Assembly (NCBI GenBank): GCA_023512835.1
Contig: CM042084.1
Coordinates: 11,991,842-12,055,841 of the forward strand
Source: Taxillus chinensis
Lineage: Eukaryota > Streptophyta > Magnoliopsida > Santalales > Loranthaceae
Reading direction: 5' to 3'
DNA length: 64,000 nucleotides
The position numbers were made by a program, and so were the translations under genes. The notes below the pieces were generated by a model. That model was not told where the DNA came from and did no database searches. It saw only the letters and a list, made by a program, of their open reading frames with translations. Positions 24,082 through 36,150 of the stretch are shown here, piece after piece. Every line of letters begins with the position of its first letter. Position 1 is the first letter of the stretch.

Positions 24082-27000
24082 GTAATTTTCACCTCTTGAG
24101 TATGCAACTGGTTTAAATTAAATTTAAATTGTCTCTTTTGTGCTGATTTTGTGAATGCCTGCATGGGTTAGTTCTCTGTATTGTCATTTGTCAAAAGATA
24201 TATAAATTGAGCATGTCTATTTGCAAATTTAGTAACTTGCTTTGTGTTTTTAAGCTGAGCTTCGTTGGTTGGTGTTATATGTATATTTCTTAAACAACAA
24301 ATTTTGGTTTTCAGGAGCCCTTTCTTTGAATGGTGAGACAAAATTCAATTATTAGCAATATGTATGTGTTGAACAATTTTGTAATCATATTAGTTGAGTC
24401 CTTGGGTGGCTCAACGGACTATGAAGTTTGCCATAAAGAAATGAATGAAGAGACACGAGTGTCTGCCAAATTTCATAAAACTTAATCATGTGAATTGAGG
24501 ATCATATACTTATCAAAAAAAAAAAAAGGATCATACACAATTTCAAAATTTCTGAAATTTGGCTAGCCTTAATAGTTTTTTGTTATTGTAATTTATTTAT
24601 TTGGAAAGGTGTAATTTTTTGTGTTACATAAAGTTTAAGCCTAAAATGCCCTAAAGTTAAATCTTGATATCAATGTGTTGGAATGTTAAATATAATTATA
24701 TATTAATTTTTGATCATTATGGACTCAACTCATTAGTCTATTAGGTTAAGACAGTTGAAGTAGGGAGCAATTGTAGCAAATTGTATCGTTTTTATAAACT
24801 TTAGCTTGAGGGGGTAGTGTTGGAATATTCAATAATTTTATATATATATATATATATTATTAGTCATATTAGGCTTAACCCATTAGTTTAGGACAGTTTG
24901 AAGTAGGTAAACAAGTCATTTCACTATCTATATGTATGCTCTTGCTCTCTTGATAATAAACTGCGTTGTACTATTCTCTTGGTTTCTTTTATAACAATAT
25001 ATATAATTCTTGTATTATTTTAGGCCCCGGTTGATTTTTCTCTTGTTTTTTTTTTTAAAATTCCCAATCCCATTTTTTGAATAACTTGTAATGAGAAACA
25101 TGTTTGTTTTTTGGGTTTTTATTCTCAAATGTTCTAAAAAAACTGAGAACTAGAATGAAAAAGACATAAAAATGGGATCATTAAAAAGATGATCCCAATT
25201 ATTCCAGAACGCACTCCATCATTAAAGAATAAAAAGCTCGACTTCAAATCCCACTGAAAACATAATAGTTATTATTATCTCACTACAACTCTTCTTCTTC
25301 ATTTCCCATCCCACTGTTTTTCGTTTATGATGGTTTGACTTGCTGTCTTCCTCCTCATATTGGCCACTGTTGTCCTGCTCCAATCCCTAGAGTCGGCCTG
25401 AAATCACATGCAACACGCCTCTTCTTCACCTCCATCCTTTTCAAGTGCCTGATGTCTCTGCCGTCCCCTTCCCATCACTAGCATTTTCCTATGCAGCATA
25501 TTCCTGGTGTTGTGGCGAGAATGATGAAAAAGGGTGCGCCAATATCATATCCAGATGCAGCAAAGTTCGAAATCACCAGAGAAGGTGCGAGTGTGGTGGG
25601 GTTTATTTTGTTTTTTTCCAAATTGTTAACTTGTTTTTGGATAAACAAGGGTTTTACATGGAGGATCTTTTCATGGGGGAGTGTTATAGGAGAAAAGAGT
25701 CTGAGAGGAAAGGGTTTACCTGGAGATGGGTGCTGAGATCTCGTAGATCAGATTGTCATTGTGTGAAGGAATTGAGAATGGTGGTCAAATTTTTGAGACA
25801 CAGCTTGGATCGGCTTTGCATGTGAATTCAATTCAATTCAAGTTATGGCCGTAGAGTTGAGTTAATTGATTGGGCTGCCTATCACCCATGGACCAAAGGA
25901 AAATACAATACAGATATATATGAGAGAGAAACTGGGATCTTGATTTAGGGAAGAAGTGTGTCTCTTTATAGTTTTTTATAATAAATTGCAATTAACCATG
26001 GCTATATTACACGTTTTTTCAATACATCATCACTTGGAACTAAAAAATGGACTAAGCAAATTCTGGTCCTCATTTTATCAGTAGGAAATAAGAAATTGGA
26101 ACTCATAGGAATTAGAATTTAGTTTAAGAATGAAAATTGCATGCGGGATTGAAATCAAATAAGGCCTTAAGAATTCACTCTTTTTCAATAACACATTTTT
26201 TCTTAAAAAAAAGAAAGAAAGAAAAGTCTTTAATTGAATCATATTAATTGGAGTTGATATTGGAAAGTTGAATGTCAATGCAAGATGTCATTTCTCCACT
26301 ATTTTCTTGAGTGGAATTATGTGTTCACGAGTCTCGATTTTTAAAAACTATAGATTTCAAATACAAAACTATTGTGATACTTTAACAAATTGATTAAATA
26401 TTAATGAGTTCACATATTATTATTTTTTAATTTGGTTGTTTAAAATTAAAAGGCAAAGGCCATTCCCACACTTTAACTATAGATTGTTTGTATTGTTAAC
26501 CCTTATGCGAGTTTCCCTTGAAGCTCATTTAACAGGAGTTGTATTTGATAACATGTTTTCTTGATGCTTTTGTAGCTAACGTTCATTGTATGAGGGATTT
26601 TATAATGTAGTGAGAGGTACTATTTTTCAGGCTGTTCAGGATTGCGAATTGGAAGCTTTTTTTCTTCTTCTTTTTACATGTTTTATTCAGTTCCTCCCGT
26701 GAGGAATGCTTCAGATAGGATGTGTTGGCATCCTAATTGGAATGTAGGCTACCGAGTTAAGCTTTTTTATTCTATCTTTATCTCTGCTGACTTGAGAGCT
26801 TTCCTTGGAGGAATTTGTGGAAAGCGCGGGTGTTGTCAAGTGTTGCATTCTTTGCTTGAATAACAGTGCATGATAAGATTCTTACTGCTAATAATTTGCG
26901 GCGCTAGAGTTTCGTTATTGTTAGTTGGTGTTACATGTACAAGGATTTGATGGAGTCCGTATACCATCTTTTCCTTTATTGTCCATATGTTTGGGGGCTC

Positions 27001-30000
27001 TAGGATATGGTCGTGGGTTTATTTAGCTATTGGGTGATGCCTTTGTCTCATGGTGCATTGTTCGTGTGTTGGATAGGGGGAGTGGAGCGACATTGTTAGT
27101 TCGGAGGGTTGTCTCTCATTGCCTTATTTGGAGTACTTGGCGAGAGCGGAATGTGAGAGTGTGTGATAATCTGAAGCGGCCTGCTATCGAGCTTTATTTT
27201 ATTTTTTTTGTTGTTTGAGAGAGTGGATGTTTGCGACGGGAGTATTATTTTTTTTTTCATTTGTAATGTTGTTAATAGATGCTCATTTTGTGCCTAGATG
27301 TATATATACTCTTTGCGCACTCTTGCTTTTTTTTTTTCCTAAATAAATTTCTTATTTATATAAAAAAAGAGAAATGAGTTTATTTATTTGTAAAATTTTA
27401 ATTACAAAATTTTAGTGATATTTTAGTCATTCCATATAAAGGCATTTCATTTATCTACCCGATCTTTTTGCATATCAAACATATGATGGTAGTGCCCAAA
27501 TCCCATCATGATTCACATTGTTCGCAATTCCTTGTTTATTTTGTTTTTGCCAATTTTGATCTATTATTTGAATGTGACATAAATTTGTGATTTGAGTTAA
27601 TGTCATTTATTAACTTTTTTGCTTTCTTTACATTTGTTGAAGGAAGTTTGTTTTGTGTGTTATCTAACTTCTATTGATTTTACAACTCATTATTTTTTAA
27701 CATGGAAGATTGGAAGTAGTCATAGCTTTGGATGGAATAAATGTTATTGTACCTTGTATTTACACTTAGTTTGTAAGGTTATTTTAATTTTGTTATCGAT
27801 CTCTTTGTTTAACAATGACTCAATACTATCATTATTTCATTAGAGGACCTTCATCTACACTTAATTTTTCTCTTGTACGTGAGGTGTTTTTTCTTTTGGA
27901 TCTTGATGATAGAGATATATGATGTGATAAATGTGGTTACAGTTTTTTGCTTGAACAAAACTGAGAAGTTTGATAATTTCTTTGGTAGAATAGCATTTGT
28001 TGCATATAATTGGAATGACCTGCTAATGGTTGTAGTTAGTTGTATAAATTAGCTATGTATTTGTTTGTATATTTAGGTTACCTAAATATAATTCTTACCT
28101 ATTTGGGTCTTCCTAACCCCCCCCTCTCTCTCTCACACACACATATGTATTTGTAATCTCTTAAAAAGACAATGAAAAAGAATTATTATTTCTTCCATTC
28201 TTTTCTATTTGGTGTCAAAGCCTAACCCTAATTATAATAAGTGTTGCCACCACCCCTTGCAAGAGTTTCTCCGTCAGCACTTCTCTTGTGTGGATGAAAA
28301 ATCTATTTGCTCATTCCCTATGTGGAGCTGAACACTAGCTAGCAAAGTTTTGCACCACGAATCTTGGCCATGAGTCATCTTCGTTGCCATTGCAACATAT
28401 CCTCTAGTGCTGACTTACTTTGATGTTGCGTGCAAATTCCAAATTAATCACAAGTCTCGATTCCTCTTTGCTTTCAGTATCACAAGTTTTAATTCCTCTA
28501 GCCAGCAAAGTTGTGAGATTGTGAATCAATTTATGGTTGTTTTCTTTCAAAAGCATGGTATCTTCCATCAGATAGTATGTGTTTGCATGACACAATAGAA
28601 TGACATTGTATTATAGAATGTAAAAATTGGCATCTTCTCATCTCTTAGAGATGGCTCATTTTATGTTTTACTATGCATGTTTCTAAATGTTTTTGGGGCG
28701 ATGTTTTGATGACTGCTGTCTATCTTATCAATTGAATGCTTGTTTATGTCATTGACTACTAAACTTCTTTGAAAATGTTATCATAGTTCCACTTTAATAC
28801 TTAATATTTGCTCTAAGGTTTTTGGTTGTGTCTTATGTTTATGTGCACAAACTCCATCAAGATAAAGTTGATTATGATGCTCTCAAATGTGTGTTTTTAA
28901 CATACTCGAATCCTTAAAAGGGCTATAATTGCTTTCATCATTCTACGAGTGAATATTATGTGACTATGAATGTATAGTGTTGTGAGCATGTATCATATTT
29001 TGTTTGGAGATGTCTTCCTTGTTCCTCTTCTGGGAGAGATTAGTTGTAAGGAACAACTATGGTTGGATGAAAAGAAGGTATGAATTTCTGGGAATAAGTT
29101 GGATTCAAGTGAGAGTGAGAGGTTGGCTTGGGTTTTTGACAAGTATTACACAAGACAGAATGCTACTCTCAATTCTGATCCTCCTTTTAATGATATTACT
29201 ATGCCATTGGTACTTGTCTCCTTAAAAGCTTGGATAATTTTGTGAGTCAGAAATATCCTCTTCATGATTGTTGAGAGTTTGATAGATTGGGTTTTTTGAA
29301 AATTCTTTTCTAATGTTTATTTTATTTTTGATTTCAACTTTTATTATTGCTTGTGTAAATCACACCTTAGTTTTGCTTTTCAGTTGTTTCGCCTATTCAT
29401 AGTTATTTTCAGGAAGCTCTTGAAAATTTCAAATGGGAGTTTGTCATAGTAAAAGAAATGAAGGCTCTTTAGAAAAATTTCACTTGGGAAATGATCGAGT
29501 TACCCTGAAATAAGAATACAATAGGATGCAAATGAGTGTTTACGTAAAGTACAGGTCAGATTAGACGGTTGAAAGATACAAGTTAAAATTAGTTGCCGAT
29601 GGTTACACTTAGACATATGAGATTGACTATCAATAAATCTTTGCTCTTGTGGCTAAGTTAGTTATTTTTTCTTTCCGACCGTTAAGATAATTTGATGTGA
29701 AGAATGCTTTCCTTTATAGTCACTTTTTTTTTTTGATAACCGAGGAAAACCCCACGCCAACAGCCGACCGACTCCTGGATGAGACCAAACCTCGGGTGCA
29801 TGAGCCCCTTACACGCCCCCATGCACAGATAAAGAACTTCGGGTTTTATGCGTAGGGTGAGGTTTGAACTGGAGACCTTAGGCTCTGCCAAATTTCCTAG
29901 CTTAAAACTAGGCCCGTCTCAACCAACTGCACTACCCCGTGGGGGCTCCTTTATAGTCACTTGATTGAAGAGGTTTATATAGATCCTCATTTAGGTTTTA

Positions 30001-33000
30001 CACCAAAAGAATTAAATGTATGTAAGTTAAAGAAGGCATTATAGGATTTGAAACGGTCATCAAAAGATTGATATGATTGATTGTACCACTCAATATAGGT
30101 GTATGGTTTTAAGCAGACTTTGGTTGATCACTTTCTGTTCTATAAAAGAAATTGGGATGATATCCATGGAACTTGTTAATATTGATGAAATGATTGTTAC
30201 ATGTAATAACGTAACTGAAATAGAAAAAGTTCATTATTATTTGACAAAAGAAGTTTAAAATAAAGGATTTGAGGGCTTTAAAATATTTTCTCGGCATTGC
30301 AGAATACCAATCTAAGTAGGAAAATTTTCTTTTGACGTAAGTATGTTCTAGACCTTATAATTGAAACTGGTAACTGAGCCTGTGAATCTGTATATACTCT
30401 TATTGAGGTGATCCACGATCTAACTATCCATCCCTATTATGTTCTAATGAATAAGGAGAGATACTAGAGATTAGTGGGAAAATTGATCAATCTAACTTAC
30501 ACTAAACTTGACATTTCATATGTAGTTTGTGCTTGTGAGTTTATTCATTTATGATCTGATTGATCGATCCATGGTTGTTGCGAATCGTATTTTTGAATAT
30601 TTGAAGTGTTTTTTGAGAGAAAGTATGTTTTCTAAATGTGGACACCTTGACATTATGATGTACATCGATTCTGACTTTGTTAGATTCAAATTAGATAGAA
30701 AGTCTATTTCTGAGTATGTGTCATTTGTTTGTGGCAATTTGGTGATTTGGAGAAATAAGAAACTGAATGTGATTTCATTGTCTAGTGCAGATGTTGAATA
30801 TTGCACTCTTCGTTATGCTACCGCATGACTAAGTATTCTTTGTGTAATCTTGGTTTTAACCCTCAGAAGCTGATGATGTTTTTTTTTTAACAAGTGCAAT
30901 CGAAATAGCTTATAATCCAATACAATACGATTAAAGTAAACATATTGAACTTTATAAAAATTACATTAAGGATAATATAAATTTTGGTGTACTGGAGGTT
31001 TATTATATTAGGATAGTGGATCAATTTGTCGATATAATGATTCTTGCGGTTGCTAGTGTTATTTTTCACATGTCCTTATCTAAGTTTGACATGAGTGATT
31101 TCTATACACCAACTTGATAAGTAGAGTTGGAATGAGTTATCAATGGTTGAATTAGCAATCACTTTTGATCAATTTAATATTTAACCACAAAATAATACAA
31201 ACTCATTCAAATTGTCAGAACAACTTGATTTTACTTTTAGATTTATGAATAATCAATTAAAACTAATGAGATTATGAATAACTAACAAAAAAATTGAATT
31301 TGCAAACTCGTGGAATAACTATTTCTTAGGGAGTCCTCAAAAATAGTTCCGGAGAATAATATCCAATTTCAATAAATTCAAATTCTTTGACTCAATACTG
31401 AACTTTGTAGTTTTAGAAGTATTATTATTTTTTTCCAAGCTTATATATGCCTTGAAATAATACAAACTCATTCAAATTGTTAGAACAGCTTGTTTTTGCT
31501 TTTGGATTTCTGAATATTCAATTAAAACTAATGAGATTATGAATAGCTAACAAAAAAAAGAATTTGCAAACTCGGAACTAATGAGATTATGAATAGCTAA
31601 CAAAAAAAAGAATTTGCAAACTCGGAGCATAACTATTGCATCGGGAGTCCTCAAAACTAGAAGTTCTTGAGAATAATATCCAAGGCAATAAATTCAAATT
31701 CTTTGACTCAATACTCAACTTTGTAATTTTAGAAGTATTATATTTTTTTTTCCAAGCTGATATATGCCTTGAAATATTGTCTATAGGATATCTAATGGGA
31801 AGCCGAGAGGGGGTCAAGTAAAGAAATTTGTTGAGGTTCTGGCGTTGGAAGTTTATTATAGGACTCCTGAATGCTCACCGGATTTGTCAAGTACTGACTT
31901 GGCTCTAGAGTCCAAATTTCGGATGGATATAGGATCTGAAGGCAGTAAATACAATTACATATTGGAACCCTTTGATGTTTCTGTATCTCTTTTGGTAAGT
32001 GCATTTAATTGGCATTTTTATGGGTCATATGATGTTTCCTTTGTTTGGTATTTTCAACAATCCTTAGTAATTAATGATAGGCTATCTAGTCTAGCCATTG
32101 GTTTAAATAATGGCCATTGGGTATGTAATGACTGCGTTATAATGGGATTTCTCTGTGTTGCTGTCATAGACATCTTTGGTGATGAGAATGAACTTCGCAC
32201 TTTTACTGGCAATCAATTTTCTGCAATAGCAGCCATAATAGTGGGTAGGGATCGACAAAGGTTGGGGAGAGGAAAAGAGAGATGAACAAAAGAAGAGAGG
32301 AGTCAAGAGTTCATAATTGGAAAGATATGTATGGTGATAGGGATGTAGTGAAATGTCCGACATACCTGTTGATCTGAAGAATCTGCGTAATGAAACAAAC
32401 AAAATCCATGACTCCCATAGGTGCTTGAGGGGGGAGGAGAAGTTGTGGCGGGTGGTATTGCTACTTACTCATTTTATTTTATTTTTATCAGAACAAAGAC
32501 GCTTCTATTAAAACCACCAAGAAGGGTAACTAATTATTGGGAATTATGATAAGGACTAAAAGTATGTTTTAAAAGGAAAATCACTAATATTTGAGATGTT
32601 TAACGAGTTTGTGATTTTTAATTTTTTATTGGGAAGTTAACTTTTGCTTTTAATGCTAATATTATTTTTTGGAGAAAGAGAATCGAAAAGAAAATGTTTT
32701 TTTTAATAAAAAGAATCATACTTGTCATCATTTTATTAAGAATCATCGTTTTGATCATTGCCCCTTCCTGCATTTAAATCCTACCAAACTTCATGTCCTG
32801 ACCCTGCACCTAAAAACCCTGAACCAGAAAAGCTTTAACATTCACATAACTAGTCTCTTCAAAGATTATTTCTGATTCTATATGTGATCAAAACTCTAAC
32901 TTGGATCTTGAAAATGTGTTAACACTGTCTGATTGTTCTGTTCTTTACTATCTGAATACCCCGCATTTGATCTTGATGTTCCTATTGCTATTAGGAAAGG

Positions 33001-35844
33001 CACTAGAGAATATACTAAATGACCTTTGTATCCTCTTTTCAATTTTGTGTCCTTTAGTAGATTTTCACCATCCCATTGATCCTATCTTGTTTGAATGAAT
33101 ACTATTGTTATTCCAACTAGTTTGTTCTATCATTTATCCAAAGAGGAATGGAGACAAGCTATGATTGTGGAAATGAAAGCATTGGAGAAGAACAATACCT
33201 GGGACTTGGTGACTTTGCCAGAAGACAAGATACAAGTGGGGTGTAGTTGGGTCTATAGAAAGATACAAAGCCAAGTTGGTAACCAAGGGTTATAACCTAT
33301 GGAATTGATTATCCGAAAATCTTTGCTCCAGTTGCGAAGATGAATACACTCAAACTCTTGTTATGTTTAGCAGCTAACTATGACTGGGCTTGCATCAATT
33401 TGAGGTAAAGGATGCCTTTTTACATTGAGATCTAGAGGAAGAAAACTATATGAAGGTGCCACTTGGTTGTCGAGATAGTTTGTCCACCAATACTATTTGT
33501 AAGCTAGAAAAGGCCTTTGGCTTTAATAGTCACCACATGCTTGGTTTGGGAGATATGCAAGAGCTATGTGAGCCATAGGCTATAAATAGAGCCAAAAGGA
33601 TCATATATTATTCATTAAGCATTCACCTTCAAGGGGAGTCACAACCTTCTTAGTGTATGTAATGATACAAAAGTAACATGAAATGATTAAAAAGAGCCGG
33701 TGTTTAGCCAAGAAATTTGAGATCAAAAGACTAGAGAGGCTAAAATATTTTCTTGGGATTGAAGCAGCTCACTCTTAGCAAAGTATTTTTATATTACTAC
33801 AGAAGTACATCATAAATCTTTTCAAAGAAACTAGTAAGACAACATGCAAACCATTAAATACTCTAATAAATCCAAATGTTAAAATTCTACTAGTCGAGGA
33901 AGATGCTATGATGTACCAATGATTGGTGGGAAAGCTATCTATCGTCATACACACGGCCAAATATTGCTTATATAGTGAATACTATCGGTCAATTTATGCA
34001 TAGCCTAAGAAATGTTCACTTGCAGGCAACTCACCGAGTGTTACACTATCCTAAAGGGACACCAACGAAGTGTATTCTCTTTAAATGACATAGAGGACTT
34101 ACTCTTGCAGCCTATGCTGGTAATGTTGGGTCAATTGTTGAAAGGAGGTCAACTTCTGGGTTTTGCACCTTTCTTAGTGGGAATCTAGTGACTTGGAGAA
34201 GCAATAAACAAGGCGTGGTAGTCTGGTCTAGTGTAGAAGTAGAATATCAGGTAATGGCTCAAGGTATGTCTGAAATCCTTTGGATAAATTATCCTTCACG
34301 ATATTCATAAGGGTGGTCCAATGAGATTTATTGTGGTAATAAGTTTGTCATCAGCATAGCACATAATCCATTACATGACTGGACGAAACACAGACAATGA
34401 TAGACATTTTATTATAGAACAGTTGGATAATGGTTTGATCTGTACATCTTATGTGTTTACACTTGGCCAACTGGCTGATATACTAAATAAGGCTTAGGTG
34501 GTCAAGTTTTTTAGAATATCCTATTCAAACCGAAAATGAAAAATACCTATTTTAACTGGATTGCATCTGATAACATTATTGAAGCAATCAACAGGTCTGT
34601 AATTGACGACACTAATTAAGTAATCAAATGGTCAAATTGACTATCAAGTTTTCTGTAATGGATATAGTAGGGTGTCCTTTGATTTTCTCATGATATGTTT
34701 ATCTCTTGTAATTATTACACATAGTTCCTAGGCATTTATTCTTTGTAAAGTCCAAAGGTTGTCATTTGGTCTACATATTCATTCATTGTACAAATGAGAA
34801 AAGAAGGTGTGAGACGCGAAATTTAATATTTTTCACAGAAATGGTGGTAGAACAATAGGATGCATCAATGATTAGCTTGAACTCCTTTCCTCTTTGCAAT
34901 AGTAATAGATGAGATAACTAAAAATATTTGTAATGATATACCATTGGCGTATGTTGTTTGCTAATAATATTGTTTTGATCAATGAGACCAAAGACAGAGT
35001 GACCAAAAAATTAGAGTTATAGAAATTTAGATTAAGCAGATTAAAAATTGAATAACGAACAAAGTGTTATTACATTCGATGACTAACAAATAACTATCAC
35101 AGAATATTTTAAATACTCAGGGTCGATAATTCAATGAAATAGAGAAATTGATAGTGAACCATAGGGTTAAAGTTGGGTGGCTTAAGTGGAAAAGTCTGAC
35201 AGTAGTTTTGTGTGACCGCACTATGCCACTGGGTTTAGAAGATTTTTTTTAGGATGGCTTTTAGACAATTAGACCTTCTTTGTTATATAGATTAGAGTAT
35301 TGGATTAATGTGAAATAACATATACAGGAGTTCAGTGTCGCTAAGATGTAAATGTAAAGAAGTATGTGTTTTAAGATTAAGCTTAAGATTCTGAATGAGA
35401 ATAGTCGTCTTGTTGTTGGAGTAATTTCGATTGAAGCCGAGAGAGATTTGCTTAGGTTTGTTTGGCCATATAGGACGTAGGCTAATGGATGTGTTTGTTA
35501 GGAGTGTGGAGAATATTCATATTGAACGAGGTAAACAATTGAGTAGAAGATTAAAAATGACTTGGATGAAAGCGATAATAAAAGATATAGAATAGATAGA
35601 TATGAAAGAAAGACTTGTGGCTAAATGTCTAAAAGAGAAGCATTCGTGTATTTAATTAAATATAAATTCTATGTCTGAATGGAGAGAAATAACTATATTT
35701 GAAAATTTAGAGCACTTGATTTGAGTGAAAGAAAACTTGTGGTTCTTTTCTAGATATAGCAGTATATTGTAATTTCTCCTGCTTTGGTGGGCATTCACAT
35801 ACTTTGTTTTCTTGTACTTTATATGTTTGCCACTTTCTTGTTGC

Positions 35845-35875
<31 letters not shown>

Positions 35876-36096
35876 TGCTGATAATATAACTTTCTCCAAG
35901 GGCCATCTCTAGTTCTTTGTTCTTTCAGCTAAATGGTCATGCCTTAAGAACTTTCTTTGATGTTGATTTACGTTTTATATGTAATAATTTTGGCAGGATG
36001 CAATGCATTTGTACTGATATGATCACACCCAAAACGTAAATAATAATTTACTAGTAAGTTATAATTTTGGGATATGGTGCATTAGCGCCATACTCG

Positions 36097-36150
<54 letters not shown>

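Larger units (their letters stand above)
24082..31786 (+). other. VPS13 intron 7, a 7.7-kb transposon-filled intron
   Basis: Contains in order: a copia LTR pair (24677-24996), a TIR element (25023-26166), an L1 3' fragment (26600-27370), a copia relic with an inserted SINE (28195-31060) and a tandem duplication (31191-31775). 26170-26600 and 27370-28190 show nothing I can name. No host exon was found between exons 7 and 8. Confidence 0.8.

Noticed and set aside
24312..24340. Possible VPS13 exon (ALSLNG after TTTTCAG)
   Set aside because: It looks like a plausible continuation of NSIG, but exon 7 ends in phase 2 and this segment then reads SPFFEW and does not connect. Exon 8 at 31787 joins exon 7 exactly in frame.
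31191..31775. CRISPR-like regular repeats
   Set aside because: The repeats are direct tandem duplications without unique spacers of constant length, in a plant intron.
35850..36150. Possible regulatory role of (TA)n and (TTA)n runs
   Set aside because: Simple microsatellites; nothing in the sequence supports a function beyond length instability.
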